A stretch of 64,000 nt of DNA from Chaetoderma sp. LZ-2023a (taxonomy: Eukaryota > Mollusca > Caudofoveata > Chaetodermatida > Chaetodermatidae): NCBI GenBank assembly GCA_034401795.1, contig CM067371.1:78561482-78625481 (forward strand), in the 5' to 3' direction. Shown in pieces: positions 11,301-26,133 of the stretch. Position numbers and translations under genes: made by a program. Each line of letters starts with the position of its first letter. Position 1 is the first letter of the stretch. Under the pieces are notes generated by a model. It worked only from the letters and a program-made list of their open reading frames with translations, had not been told where the DNA came from and searched no databases.

Positions 11301-14300
11301 TGTAGCCTCCAGGGGTTCCGAAAATTCATCATGTTCCTCGGCACCGCAGGTACACGGTGCGTCTGTCCAAAAATGCTGGTTGGCTAGTCTAGGGATATGA
11401 AAGGAAAATCGCATCTCTCTGGACAAAACAAAGACCGACCTCTAGAGTCGGTGGAATGATCGCATTCCAGTGGGAACGTGCGACCATTGTCATGGAAGTT
11501 AAACCACACTGTTTCATCCCGACTGTTAGTGTCACCGATGTGTCAGTCCAAAATTTAGAAGTGAGACATGAAAAATGAATATATTAGAGCTAAACAAGCG
11601 TACTCGTTTACTACTAAAGAGTTAAGAATGTAAGATCGAATGGTGTTCGTTTATTTTGATCCTCGCCAGCGATACCTCGCCGATCTCTGATCGGTATAAT
11701 CAGTGAGGTATCGCCGCAAAGGAGGGGCTTAGCGTGGCTGCCTTAGTGAGTTTAATATAAACAAAAATAATCGCAGGCCAGCCAAGCTTTTTGGCTGTGA
11801 GAGCAAAGTGCCTCGCGTGGGCCTCCTATTCAAACAATGCTAAGAGTGAGAAAATGAATCAACTTAGTGTAATTAAAAGTTATTGCGATGCATGCTGTTT
11901 TACGTGAAGGTGGGGTGGATGATTTTCGTAGAATTCAACACCTTCACCGTATGTGGGTTAAAGATACTGATTTAGTAGATGCCGCTGTATTTATTTTTGC
12001 TTTTAGGCCAAAATGTTCCAAGTTTAGGCCACAAGTGGCTTTGTGTTTTCATATCTTTAACAGAGAGGGCTGAATGGCGAGAATGCTTGGTGCTCGCTAA
12101 ATGCCCCACCACCAGTCACCGTGGAGTTAGGTGGCGATCTGCGTCTATCCGTCAGCTAGCGGACCATGTGAAATACACTCCCTGGAGCTAACGTTTATCT
12201 GCTTTAGGATTAAAGAAGTTGCCGAAAAGAATACACTGCTGGGTCGGTCTAATATAATTATGTTTTTGCAGTGATTCCTACTTTGGCATAAAGAGTAAGC
12301 TAACAAGTATCTGAAGATACAGAGGGGATGTATGTGGTCATCAACACTTTGATCCTGAATCTGACCACCAAGAGACCACAATAGTTTCTTAAGTCAGTAC
12401 TAACCAACATGGCAGAGGGAAGCCAGACAATTATTAGGCCAGGTGGCTGGAGAAGCGTGGGGAAGAGACAACTGCTCATTATATAGATTTTAGGAGGCCC
12501 TTTGGTAGGTGGCGAATTTATACAAACTTGCCGATGCGCTGGGTATGACGGATCCGCAGCTACTGGATAAGAGGCTTTACACAAACTGTCATCCCTAGCT
12601 CCTTTTAAGCCTATCCTACCGAGTATCATAGTTTGGTTTAGTGGCCGCATGTCATGTTCGCTAGTGAGAACATGAACAATGACCGTAGTGAAAAATTGTT
12701 GCTGTGGGTGAGAAACAAAGTGGTGTGTTTGTTGTTTGTGTATAGTGTAACCTAAGTGAAATGCGGTGTAAGTATTTTTGTAGAATATAAATAACTAAAC
12801 AAAAAGTATTAACTTGGATGGCCACTCCCTTCTCACTAAACTATACAATACAGTAAAAACATGAGGTCACAACCAACCTTGTGGTGCCTGTTAGTCATCA
12901 GCACAAATAAATATATACAATAAAATATATAAAATACAAATAAAGGTCCGAACTTGTGGTACCTAAAAGTAGTCGGTACCTATTAAAAATGGTAAAACAA
13001 TATGATTACAGAATACCTCTTAGTCAGCAGTACTAAAATGACCTAACGTCACTGTAGTTGAAACATCATCCGAATGCCTCGCGAGCTGGCTCGATTCTGT
13101 AGTCACTGCTTGGTGATTAGCCGCAGACGATCTAACTGATGAGGCTCATACTTAGGGACGGTGAAGAAGAACTCACGTTAGATGGCTAGTAGAGAGTCTG
13201 TACGAACATATTTGAAGAATTATGCGGTCGTGAAAAGTGTTCTGTACTAATGCGGATTTGTAGCTGGCCCTTATATTACTGAAGGGCTATGGTGAAAGTT
13301 AGTTGATACATGATACATCTTACGGGGCACAAGACGATATGCACTGCATCGCTCGTGCGGTGCATAAAGCAATGTCCTTATCCAGACTGAGGTTAGAAAA
13401 CATTAAGAGAAATCTCTGGACATATGCAGAGTTTGTCCTACCACATTTTTAGCATGGTACGGCAAATCTGGCGAGATATTAGTGAACACCTCCTTCCTAC
13501 ATATTGGTTTGTATGTTACATGATGACCAAAAGGCCGCACCGCAGAGACGGTCCCTCTGAAGTGTGTTGGAGTTGGGGAAACCCTTTAATTTAGATTTTA
13601 CCCCCGGTGATATCTGGCAAGAGAGCGCAAAAAGTTAACTTGCGGTGTGGTCCTCCAGAGACTAGAGCTCAAAATCGAAAGTCACTGTTGTGGGTTATGG
13701 CCCACCAGTGCTAACAGTATGCGGTACTATTGCGTCTTTCTTTTCCGGCAGTCACACCACCAACTGTCTGTCGATTGGAAATATGGAGCTCCTTTTATAC
13801 TAAATGATGACGTCTCGATATGACGGTTCGACAAATCAGTGTGCGCGTCATAACAAGGGATGGTTAACTGACCACGTGATCCGCTGGCCTTCACCCTAGC
13901 AAGCGCGTTCGCTATGGCGATGTTTATTTTAGGAGGGAGCTCAAAATATTGGATGAATATTCTGATATCGCTGCCACTTCTGAACCGATTTTGATTCTGT
14001 AAAAAGTTTTGAAATCCTAGTTCGATTCTGGTAACGATTCTTATGAAGAAAAGCGAGGATGACCTGCGTCTAAGAAATTACGGACACAGGCCCGGAATAT
14101 TCACACGCCGGCGCGCATATGAGGCTATCTCGTATGGCCGCGCATGCGCACCAAGCCATTTCACTGACTCCTGTGTGTGTGTGTTGTAATATTTGAGGCG
14201 TTTATATGCTAGTTCCCAATGCTAGGGTCTAGACTCACGCCTGGCCTTTATGGTTTCTGTTGAATTCTGGTGAATTCTTGTGACGTCGGTTTGTGCATTA

Positions 14301-15875
14301 GCTTGTGTCTCTCTCTGTGTGTGTGTGTGTGTTGATCGTTGTCTCTCGATTTTGTCTCATGTTGCTGTTCTTTTCCATGGCTTTTTTTTGTTGCTCCTCA
14401 TGCTTGGGCGTGTGTAATGGGGATGGCCTAACCTGGACCTAACGGGGGTGGGGAAGGGATGGGGTAGGTGTTGGGTCGGGGGAGGTGCGTACGGTCTTAT
14501 GACCTGATGCACCCAAGGGGGGGGGCTTTAGGTCAGAGACCTCCCGGCCCCTTTGGGGGGAGTGGGGAGGTTGGGGTGTGGGGTCTTTCGGGTCCTGGGA
14601 CCCATTTGGTCTGTTGGCCATCATCCGAGCAGGCACCAGCGCGCACTTGTTTGATTTTGATTGGTTAGGTAGCCCGTATGGTGACTGTGTCCGTCCGAGG
14701 ACGAACTCGATCAGTCATCCGGGTTACATCCCTCCATAGTCCCCTCGAAAATTCCGAAAGATTCTAATTCTAGCAATTTGGTTTTGGTTTTGTAATCCGT
14801 ATGTTGCGTGGTTCCATCCGAGGAGGGATCCATTTCGCATCCGGTTTACTTTGACTATGCCGAAATTTCTTGCCTACCTAACCCTAGCTCACGTTCACAC
14901 AGTGATGGGCACTGTATGACGGGACCTCAGTTTAAAGTCCCATCCGAGAAGACTGAGCAAGTGGGGCCAAGTACATTGCTTAGGCGTACTCCAGCAGCTT
15001 GCTGTGCCCAGAGTTGTCCGTCAGTCTGTCCATTTGTTGATTGGTTTGTCAGTCTGTTCGACAGACAAGCATACCTGCCTACGGGCCACGAATGAGATGG
15101 ACACACGTCCATATCCCTCGCGGTCCGCCGCCAGGCCGTCCCATCTGTTGTTCTGTTGTCCATTCCAGTCCTCCATCTGTCTTTCTGCCCGTCTGTCATT
15201 GTTGTTTTCGTTGCTGCATTTTAGCTCCAGCTCCAGCTCTGGCTCTGAAAGAAAAGGAGGGGAACAATGCTGAAAGAAAAAGAAGGAGAAAACAGACAGT
15301 GTGGACAGGTGTTTTGGGGCATGTACTCACATACTCTGGGTCATCAATTCATGACAATGTCACGATCCTTAAGTGGAATAGTCAAGCCAGATAAAAAGTT
15401 TTCAAGAATTTAGTAACATTCATAGAATGACATCACAGATAACATACTATATAGGCCATGCAACACAGCAAATCATTCGCTTACACATATTTCCCCTCGG
15501 ACCTGACACCTCATGCGCCTAGGGGAAAAAGTGTGATGCGATTCCCCTCGGACCTGACACCTCATGCGCCTAGGGGAAGTGATCTGCGTTTCTCTCACTG
15601 ACTCCTACTCTGAGCCTCTCTTATATGGCTTATTTACTCTTATCACCCTACCCATGGGGGCGAGCTTGGAACATCCCAGGTCCGGGTGTTCTGTACCCAT
15701 GTGAACTGGGACCGTTTGTACCTGCCCGGTCGATCCATGCTACACCACCCCTCCTAGTTTGGCACCCGGGCCAAACGATACTACATCGTGGATCGGTTGC
15801 CACAGGGCATATGCTAGGTGAGAATTATAGACTTCTCGGGTAGGCACATGACCGAGAGGATAGAGTGACGTGTGC
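11301..15875 (-). mobile_element. 3' LTR of element A (carries a 1.4 kb insertion)
   Basis: 11301-14163 is collinear with 27789-30767, and after the insertion at 14173-15594 the match resumes (15595-15800 with 30768-30910). The left edge tgtagcctccag corresponds to tgaagcctccag at 27789, consistent with a TG...CA LTR. Both copies carry tracts such as cctgttagtcatcagcac. Without the insertion the LTR is about 3.1 kb, unusually long for this group. Confidence 0.65.
14173..15594. mobile_element. 1.4 kb inserted repeat of unknown class
   Basis: Flanked by a perfect 12-bp direct repeat, tcactgactcct (14161-14172 and 15595-15606), and absent from the other LTR copy of element A, so it is a discrete insertion. 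It contains a G-rich stretch, a (TG) patch near 14310, and a segment (15010-15380) that recurs in inverted orientation at 58690-58956. Near its right end a 52-bp unit (15489 and 15541), itself bounded by tcccct and aggggaa, is repeated twice. There is no long ORF. A 12-bp duplication would suit a retroposon, but no poly-A tail is visible. Confidence 0.65.
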
Positions 15876-17240
<1,365 letters not shown>

Positions 17241-18250
17241 GTGCCTCGGTCCACTAGCGATGGTCACGGTGGGCGTGATCATGTTGCCGAAATGTCTATT
17301 ACTGAAATGTCCATATCACTTTCTGAATATGATGATGTGGATAACGTCTGGAGTGTGGTGACTGTGGTGGTAATGGATGTCTGCATTGTGGCGGTTCTGA
17401 GGCTTGCGGTGGTGACTGTGGAACTGCCGGTGATGATTGCGGTGCTGGAATCTGCGGTGGCAGTGACTGTTGTGGAGCCTGATGTCATCACGATGGTGGA
17501 TGATGCAGTGTCGTGTCGACGGTGCTTGTAGTTGCAGTGATGACGGTACAGGAAGGCACTACTGCTGACGCAGTAGTAGATGTTCTCATTCTGTGCTTGG
17601 CCACAAGCAGTAACTTGCTTGTGGTCACATGCTGGATCGGCATAATGTCTAGTGTCTGATGCATGATCCATTTCTTTCCAGCGTAGGGTTTACTGGGTGT
17701 GGTGGCTTTCCTTACTGCGGGGTCTGCTTGCGATGTTGATGCAGTGGCTGCTGTGGTGGTGGTGGTGGTGGTGGTGGTGGTGGTGGTGGCGTTAGCATGC
17801 GTTGTGATGGCTGGTGCTGTGGGTGTTGGCCCTTCTCTTGACTCTGGATCCGTATTGATTGTTAATTCCGGCGGTGATTGTGAAATGTCCAAAATGGATA
17901 CACTTTTGGATTTTGGCGGTGCTGACAATTGTAATGTTCGTGGATGTCTATGGGTGGTTTGTTTTACTTGTGCCATTTTATTCACTGATATGGTTCTAAC
18001 CAGTGTTCTTTCTGCTATTATAGGGCCGAGAATTGTCCAGTTCTCGTGCTCATCAACGGGATTCAATACCACAATTACTACACAGTGCTTTGATGCTGCG
18101 GCGTGTGTGGTCCTGTAATGTGGTGCTGAGTATAGGTACTTGCAATCTGGTCTTGGTGGTCTTGGTCAAAATGCAAGCGAAGATCGGAATTTCTGGAAAA
18201 TCATTTTCCGCATGGAGTGCCACTCTAAAAACATTTAGTCGTCACTAGAT
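17241..18250 (-). pseudogene. post-integrase module of element A (Thr-rich)
   Basis: The minus strand is open over much of this stretch in more than one frame, coding for Thr/Ser/Ala-rich sequence with a (Thr)n run from a GGT/GTG repeat near 17755-17790. Its position, and several short similar words, match the 287-codon frame at 6503-7366 in element B. I treat it as a decayed copy of the same element gene. Its role is unknown. Confidence 0.4.
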
Positions 18251-18364
18251 TTCTGACTATCTTCTTCGGAACTGTTTGAGAGTGCGAGATCTTTCTCTAA
18301 TGACATTTAATACCGCATTTGCGGTACAGCAGTAGACCTAACTTTTTAACTTTTCTTAAAACTC

Positions 18365-18366
<2 letters not shown>

Positions 18367-18434
<68 letters not shown>
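18367..18434. repeat. (AAT)n microsatellite
   Basis: About 68 bp of AAT/ATA repeat. The Asn-repeat and Tyr-repeat frames crossing it are by-products. Confidence 0.97.
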
Positions 18435-18437
<3 letters not shown>

Positions 18438-20509
18438 TAAAGCAGAATTTGGTTTACAACACGAAAATGGCCTAGTGCCTGTGATCTTCCCTGGTGGTGA
18501 CTTGGTTGGGAAAATGAAGTTTCCGTGCACGATTCCTTCCTTTTATAGTTTTTCAGGGGATGGCGAATGACCACACCCAAAAACTCTAAGGTGATGCGGT
18601 CATTGTTGTTTGTGAATTTTATCCGTTTTATCCCCCCCCCCACTCTTCCGATTTCTAATATCTTTCCATAGAAAGAAAGAAAAAACATATCTGTAAAGAA
18701 AAAGGAATGCTAACTTCATCCCCTTTATTGCGGGATCACGGGTTTCAAATCAACATAAAAATCGGGAACTACTTATTCCTATGTAGGCTCACCTTTTAAT
18801 TAGCATGAGTCAGTTTTCGAGTTAGATGCTTTTATAGACTTGCCTATTTTGATTTTAGGCTGGAATGCCAGAGGGAGGGGTGGGTGGGAGAGCACGATTA
18901 TGTCAGCAGTCCAATGACCCCGACTCATCACCTCTCGCCTCCTCAATCACGCTTGTGGTAGTCACACGGGAGGGCGATTCTTCCATCTATAGTATTTTTA
19001 ATAATTTACGAGAAAACAGTGAGTGGTGGTCACGTGATATTTACTTTACTTGCACGTGGTTGATTGAAAACATAGGATTCTGTATTATTAAGCCATATAT
19101 ATATATATAGAAGTTTCTAACTGATAAGGAAAATGGCGATGCGGATAGCTATTATTTTCAAGGTGTCTGTTTTTAAACAGCCACGTTCTTTGTGCATGAT
19201 TTTTATTTGCACCTGCCCTGTGTATGATGTTATTAATTCTCACTCATGATGATTCTGAGCGGAATTTGTGTGTATGAGAATATTTGAAATACGTGGCTGG
19301 TTATCTGTGGATGAAACCTGCACTGTAATGCAGTGTAAGATGTTTATTGCAGCCGGGAATGGATTCCATGGTGGATGCAGTGATAACTTTAACGGACATT
19401 GAATGTTTTCTCTCTGCAATGGCCGAGCCTCAGAAAGGCAGGACAGAGGTATTTAGAGCGTGGATGTTGGTGAAGGGGGCTGGCTGGCAAAACCTTAATC
19501 AGTCCATTATCGAATTTCGCTTTCGGTGGCAAAATCTTACTCACATACCGACGACAGACAGGCTGCTGTCAATCCTGCTCTCTCAATAAAGTATCTGTGA
19601 TTACGTGTAGATGATGTAGTGTATTATTATAGGTATTGCTGATGTCGCTTCCAAGGGGTGGGATGTTCTTTGCGGCATGCGGAGATGATATTCGTGAAGT
19701 TGTTATTTCAGCGCATATTATAGTTACCGCATGTGTGCAGTGAAAGTGCGCGTATGGGGGTAAATGTTGTCCTGGTGCTTGTATGCAGTGGGGACTGGTG
19801 CATAGCATGTTGATTATGTTGTGCGGAGGGCCATAGTCAGTTTTCCAGGCTGACTATGCCAAGTCTGTTGATAATAAGTATTCGTGTGCAGTGAACTAAC
19901 TATCTCACCGCCTTACTGTGGTGCATATTGTTGCGGATTCCGTGTTTCTACCCTCGTCTGTTGTAGAGGATAGATGCAAGCTGGTTATGTGGTTACGGAA
20001 TTACATAGAAGGGTGTTGACTATGTTGTATATGTCATGGGCGTGTAGTTTGTCTCCGTTATAACTCTTATAACTGATGTCTTGTTGATGTTGCCATAAGG
20101 CAAGTGTTGGTTGGTGAATCTGGGTTTATGTGTTTTTGCTGTCTTTTTCCTGATTGCTCACGGTGGTAGGGGGTGGCTTGGTGAAGCTAATGGGCGGGGT
20201 GGTTCTTTGGTGGGGAGGACAATCTCCCATTACACAACGGTTGGCGCTTGGTCATACTTTTTCAGCACCATGAATAGACGAGCCGAGAGTCTACTGATCA
20301 GGCTGCTTCCATGCCCTCAATCAGCCACTGCAGTGACCAATGTGCGGGAAGCCACCCTTCATGAAACAGCAGTCTCTCTCATATCTGCAGCATGACAATA
20401 TGCTCTGAGGCGGGAGAGGGCGAGTACGTGGCTCGTCACCGTCCTCAGCATTAGCCATACGTTCAACCAACTTCTTGCTTGGTAGGCGAGGGGTCAAACT
20501 GGCACTGTG
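18435..20509. other. non-coding remainder of the downstream module of element A
   Basis: About 2 kb between the AAT repeat and the integrase end. Words shared with 7550-7990 of element B place it in the same module. The open frames at 19347-19589 and 20111-20395 on the plus strand match no family I know and run against the element, so I do not call them genes. Confidence 0.45.
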
Positions 20510-21760
20510 TTACCCTGGACTAACGTTGGGAATACTTGTCTCCAATGAGACATCGGTCTGGGTACCTGTGTTGCGTGTATCGCCCAGCCCGAGCTCAGGT
20601 ACTGGGTCATCACCAACACAAGGTTCAAGCCGATCAAAGTGGATGACTGAGGCCAGGCCATCCGAGGCACGGATTTGGTAGGTCACGTCCGACTTCTTAC
20701 CTACTACCACATAGGGCCCTTTCCACTGGTAACTCAATTTACTCAGCACGTTTGCAGAACGTCGTGTATTGTGAACCCAAACCATTTTTCCCCCTCATAT
20801 GGGTCTCCATGTACACTGCGGTCATGTCAGGTTTTCTGGCGCCGGTGTACAGCAGATAAGGTTTTGCTAACCAGCTCATGTGCCTGTTCTATCCACTGGC
20901 GCATGAGTTCTACATAGAGAGGGTGAATTCTTTTCCCCAGGAATTCTGTTTATGGCCGGATCCAGGGGTAAGGCTAATTCACAGCCTAACATTAACCGAG
21001 AAGGGGTATACCCCATGCTGGAATGTAGTGAAGTGAAGTATGCCATGAGTACGTATGGGAGCCGCGGATCCCAATCACAACAATCAAAGTGTGTTTCCTT
21101 AGTCAGCATCACTGCGACAGTTCGGTTGAACCTCTCTACCATCCCGTCTCCACGCGGATGGTATGGTGTTGTGCGTGTTTTAACTATATGAAACAATTTG
21201 CAGAGCTCGGAAATCAACCGACTCTCAAAATTGCTACCTTGGTCAGAATGCAACTCATAGGCCATATCGAAACGACAGAACACATTTCTTGCCAGGACCT
21301 CCGCTACTGTGGATGCCTCTTGGTCCAGCAAACAAATGCTTCTACCCGCTTCGTAAAATAATCTTGTAGTACGAGGATGTATTTTATTTCCTTCATTCGT
21401 CATATTCAAGGGTCCGAGCATATCAATATTCACTCGCTCCCATGTTGCAGCAACTACTTTAATTTGTAATGGTGCGGTGTGCTGTTGGCCAACAGCATGT
21501 CTTTGGCAGGGTATACATTTGGCCACCCATGCCTTTACACCGGCGTGTATACCGATCCGGTGGAATCTCTATTTTATCTGCTCTACAGTTCTTTCCACGG
21601 CTAGGTGACCTGCATTGTCATGTAACTGTTCCAGAATCATGACTCGGAAATGCTCAGGAATTATTATCTGTTGATTTATATAGAGAATGCCATTGTGCAC
21701 ATGGCAATCCCCATATCTCTGATAATAATATTTAGCCATAGCGGATAAGGGACTGGTAGA
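20510..21760 (-). pseudogene. integrase region of element A
   Basis: Core and C-terminal parts of a Ty3/Gypsy integrase. 20876-21526 carries the catalytic core, with a LHSDQGSNF word, a TTPYHPRGDG...ERFNR word and the flanking hydrophobic strands of the RNase H-like fold. 20510-20785 carries the C-terminal segment with WKGPYVVV, a GPY/F-type module, ending in HFDRLEP. The N-terminal zinc-binding part lies near 21569-21760. Part of a broken fossil. Confidence 0.85.
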
Positions 21761-21999
21761 TTCCGTAGGTGGTTGTACCCCCCTCCTGGATCCATGCGTA
21801 TATTTTTCGTGTCTGTGCATCTGTTGCCGGTTCATGAGCGAGTTTCTCTGCATCCCAGTCTGTGCACCGCAGCTCTGGGAATGTGGGAACTGGCTGTGTA
21901 TTATGTGGCATGGTGGTTGCCACTTCTTGTTCATCCTTGAGTCTGATTCTACTCAAGGCATCTGCATTTCCATGCAGCTTGCCAGGTCTATGAACAACA

Positions 22000-23150
22000 T
22001 TGAAGTTGAAGGCCTGCAGGGACTCCTGCCACCTCGCTATCTGGCCCTCTGGCTTTTAAGGATTCTGAACCAGCATAGTGCGGCATGGTCTGTACGCAGT
22101 GTAAACGGACGTCGATACAGAAAGTGTTTATAGTATGTGACAAAATACACCGCAGCCAATAATTTTCTCTTCGTGGTTGCGTAAAGTTTATCTGTGTTAT
22201 TCAGAGTACATGAAACATAACCCAGTACCAGCTCCATTCCATCTTCTGTGACCTGTGATAGAACAGCGTCTATTACATAAGCAGATGCAAAGATGAACTG
22301 GAGGTTACGGTTCAGATGAGCAAGAATTGGTGCAGTCATAAATTTTTCCTTCAATGCCTTGAAGGATACCTCACACTCATTCGTCCACTTGAATGGTCTA
22401 TCCTTTTCAGTGATCTGGAATAACGGTGAAGCTATCTCGCTAAAGTAATGGAACTATCAGCAATAATACTGGCAGAGGCCTAGGAAGAGGCCTAGGAAGC
22501 TCCTAGTGTGTGTTACTAAAGTAGGAGTCTGTCATTCTGCTACAGCATGGGTTTTTGCCGGTTGAGTGGCCACTCCATCTGCAGATATGACATGACTTAG
22601 GAGCTCGACATTTTGTGTGAAGAAATGGCCCTTCTTCGGTTTGAGTTTGAGATTCGCAGATTGAAACCGCATTAATACCTTATCTAAGTTAGACAAGCTC
22701 TGCTTAAACGAAGAGCCTAAAACGATAACGTCGTCCATGTAACATAAGTAGATTTCCCATTGCAGGGCAGTTAACACCTGTTCAATGAGATGTTCGAATG
22801 TTCCAGTAGCATTGCACAAACCATAAGGCATTTTGCGGAACTGGAAAGGACTGTCTCAACAGACGAATGTGGTCTTCTCTCGATCAGCCTCATCCATGGC
22901 TACTTGCCAGTAACCGCTCGCCAGCTCAAGAGTACAAAACAATTTGGCTCTGGACAACGAATCTAATGCCTAATCTATTCTTGGTAATGGATACGCGTCC
23001 TTGAGACATAGATTATTAAGACGGCCGTAGTCAATACAAAACCGCAAAGATCCATCCTTCTTGCCTGCAAGGGCTGAATGATACCTGTTCGTACCATGTC
23101 ATTTGCTTGCTGGTGTGCTTCTGCTTCTTTGTGTATGGGGAGACGATTCA
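22000..23150 (-). pseudogene. reverse transcriptase / RNase H region of element A
   Basis: 22532-22831 encodes the RT palm: an MPYGLCNA word, then the YMDDVIV catalytic box, then LKPKKGHFF and a LSHVIS...G word, all typical of Ty3/Gypsy RT. 22037-22354 encodes the RNase H side, with a DAVLSQ word, KRKLLA and FTLRTDHAAL. The region continues to about 23150 with further RT-like sequence. Broken. Confidence 0.85.
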
Positions 23151-23499
23151 CCGGCTGACCGACTGGTCAATTGTTCCCAGTGTCGATGGAGTGCCGTACC
23201 AGATGGGTTTCTCCCAGGTCCATGTCACCTGTGGAAAAACTATTCTGGTACTTATCTAAGAGATACCATACATCACGTCTGTGGGATTTCGTTAATCCAA
23301 CTGTGGCACAAAATATAAGTCACGCAAGTATTCTGGTAAGTTATCATCAGAAGGTATTGCTGGTGTGGGTGCTGTGGGTGGGTTTCCACTGATATCACAT
23401 CTACCAAATGGCCAACGAACAACTAGGACAAGCATTATAGGTTCAGCTGTACCATTGAATACCCTGAAAGGTATTTGATCCTTATTGGTGGTGTAGACT

Positions 23500-23850
23500 A
23501 TCATTTTTATGGACTAGCATATTGGGAGGCTAGAATATATTCAGGGTCCGGTTCCAACATTGCTGTGCATGTGTTATTTCCTAACTGAACTGTGGTGGCC
23601 CAAGGAATCTCCTCCTGTCCCGGCTCAACTGTAGCTGTCGATGCCAATATCACCACACAAGTGTCATACTGTGATGATTCCGGTCCTAAAGGTATGCGGC
23701 AGCCATGTATGTCTAATTTATGTTGTCTGCAGTGTATTACGGCTTCACTGGTGCTGAGAAAGTCAGAACCTAGTGTGACCTCATATTGGATAGAGGCAAC
23801 CACAACTCGCTGAATGAATTGGATTTCCTCTATCTGTGTAAAAATATGTT
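23500..23850 (-). pseudogene. aspartic protease-like region of element A
   Basis: A minus-strand frame with LGSDFLSTSEAVIHCRQHKLDIHG, in which a GxDFL word is followed by a short hydrophobic strand, as in the C-terminal half of Ty3/Gypsy proteases. A similar stretch lies at the same place in element B (35560-36040). The region between here and the CCHC knuckle (23850-24900) reads as decayed gag-pol linker. Confidence 0.6.
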
Positions 23851-24912
23851 AGTGGGTCTAAGGGGTGGATTTTTATGAGGTGGGATGCTCTCATATAAGC
23901 GCTAGTTGAAGACGGTGATGGAAGCTCTAGTGTCTATGGTAGCACTGGTGGAAATACCGCCAAATAAACAAGCACACTTATATATTACTTTGTGGTGTGC
24001 CTGTAGAAGGATTTCTAATGTCACTTTTTGCGGATCTACCTTGAATGCGGTAAGGGCCTGTATGTAGACTGCTTGTTTTTCAAGAGCTTCCGTGAGTGTG
24101 GTGAGTGGCTGAGTGTGGAAGGGGCCAACCTGTCATCGCTGCTGCTTGTTTTGCTTAGGCATTGACGGAGTTGGGGTAGCAATGGTGCTTGTTTTGTTGC
24201 TGATAGTGTGTATTGAGAGTTTCTGTAGACCGTTGGTAGGATTGGACTGGCAGTATGGTTGAAGTGTGCTAACTGCGCCATCCATTTAGGACAAGGCATC
24301 ATCATGTGCTTAGTTGATGCACAGCACAGAAGAAACAATGTCGGTGCCATCATCTATCTCAATATTTGCGATGATGTCTTTTACGGATCCATCATACTGA
24401 GTGTTGTGAGTTTTCAGTATCACTACCACTGCTGCTGGATGCAGAGGGTGACATTGGGGGGAGTTGTGTATTGCATGCCAACCAGGGGACACCGTGGGTT
24501 AAGTGTCTTGGTGGTGGGTCGTAGTGCTTGAATAAACGTTGTTTCAGCGGAGTTGCTACAACCAGCCACTGTCATTTTACAAAGGAAAGATGGTTTAGTA
24601 GATGCAGTTGGTGCGGGGACATGGTTTACCGCAGAAGGGATAGGTGTCAGTACTGCAGATGCAGGGTGCATCGTTGGTACTCACTGGTGTGAAACCATAG
24701 TTATTGAAGTGTGTTTTAGTGCTGAGGTAGCGTTAATGGTTGTAGTGGATGAGGCCACCTTATGTTGTTTGCCCATGGACCGCAGTTGAGCCAGGCTGCA
24801 GGAGTGGACACTGAAGTGACTCTTTATTCAGTGCCAGTTCTAGTTTGATGGGTGCTCAGGCTGTGAGGTGTGACGGTCTGTGACGGGTGTAGTGGAGGGA
24901 GTTCGGTTTGGA

Positions 24913-24954
24913 CACAGTTCCCTCCAATGCCCGAGCTGACCACATCCAAAACAG
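24913..24954 (-). other. CCHC zinc knuckle of element A gag
   Basis: Minus-strand residues CFGCGQLGHWRELC fit C-x2-C-x4-H-x4-C exactly: the nucleocapsid-type knuckle at the end of gag. The same motif occurs in element B near 36905-36950. Confidence 0.85.
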
Positions 24955-25043
24955 GCATTAGGTTGAATATGCGGTGCGGTGTTGCTTGGTGGTAGTCTTG
25001 TGGTCTGATGTGTCGCTACCATTGTTGTCAGTGTTGTTAAAAG

Positions 25044-26125
25044 TAGGCTTGCGGGATTTTTTGATTTAATCATGAAGTTCGATTTATTTTTAAAATTGCG
25101 ATTTTTAGGATTGTAATTGAGAAAAAAACGAAAAATCGTCAAAAATTTCATGTTTGTTTAAAATCTGAAGTGCATACTTCTCCGTCGCATTTTATCAGCA
25201 CATGAGTACAATTATAATTGATTCCAGCCTGTGTTCATTGTGTTTATATCCCGCCATGCCATACACATGTCGAATAATTACTAATCACAACACAAAGCGC
25301 TACGATAAACAAGCTAACAATAACGAGGTAACACCATTGATGATTGAGAAAACCAGCTAGTTACACCATCGAATTGCCATATAATATTCTTTCTTTCACT
25401 GCAGACCCTGAGTCTAACATGAAATACCAAGTATATACTTAGTTGCAGAGTGTTAGGCAATAATCAGCGAACATAATTCTTTTTAATTCTAGAGTTAGCA
25501 ATTTCGGGCTGTGTAATAATTTTTCCTTTTTGATTCGGTTGGCATGTCTAATTAAAGAAAATAAAGCAACAGCATTCCAGATTGTTGTATTTCGAACTGT
25601 GCTTGATGCCTTGATTACTCTTAAATATAAATCACACATTCTGAAAGCAACTATAAACTGTACAATATGACGAGTTTAAGCCGTCACTCTCGTAGCTACT
25701 CAAAGCAACCGTCCTATGTATGTGGATTGCGCAGTATCTCCCCGGGTATTAATATTAGCGTCTTTGCGCTACTCAGTTAATGACCTAACATGTCCTACAA
25801 AGGGAGGCTATAAGCGGAAGCTGATACATCACGTAATTTATATTTTTTCTCGACAGCATTTTATATCAAATTCTGATGAATTAAACGATGTTTATTAAAC
25901 TATACGCAATATTTAGGCGGTCCTAATTAATAATTTCACTCCAGCGATGATGGATATAAGGTACACATTAAGCAAAGATGTAGGATGGTAAGAGTTTGTC
26001 GTATGAAATTGCGCTCTAATTTTTCTAATATTTTTGTATCATTTATTTCATTTGGACCTACGATTTAAGCGATTTTTTGTACAAAATCGATCGCGATGTT
26101 TCAGAGGAAAAATCGTGCAAGCCTA
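25044..26125. mobile_element. hAT-type non-autonomous element, copy 1
   Basis: 1,082 bp with inverted ends (TAGGCTTGCGGGATTTTT at the left; reverse-complemented right end TAGGCTTGCACGATTTTT) and a perfect 8-bp target duplication, gttaaaag, at 25036-25043 and 26126-26133. An 8-bp duplication with TAGG-type ends is the hAT signature. Subterminal regions repeat atcgcgat and aaaatcg words. There is no transposase frame. It sits in the gag region of element A and is similar along its whole length to copy 2 at 30962-32168. Confidence 0.92.
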
Positions 26126-26133
26126 GTTAAAAG

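Noticed and set aside
17241-18120. Host gene with Thr-rich or Val-rich product on either strand
   Set aside because: Position and shared words match the module of element B; the Val-rich plus-strand frame is the shadow of a GTG repeat.
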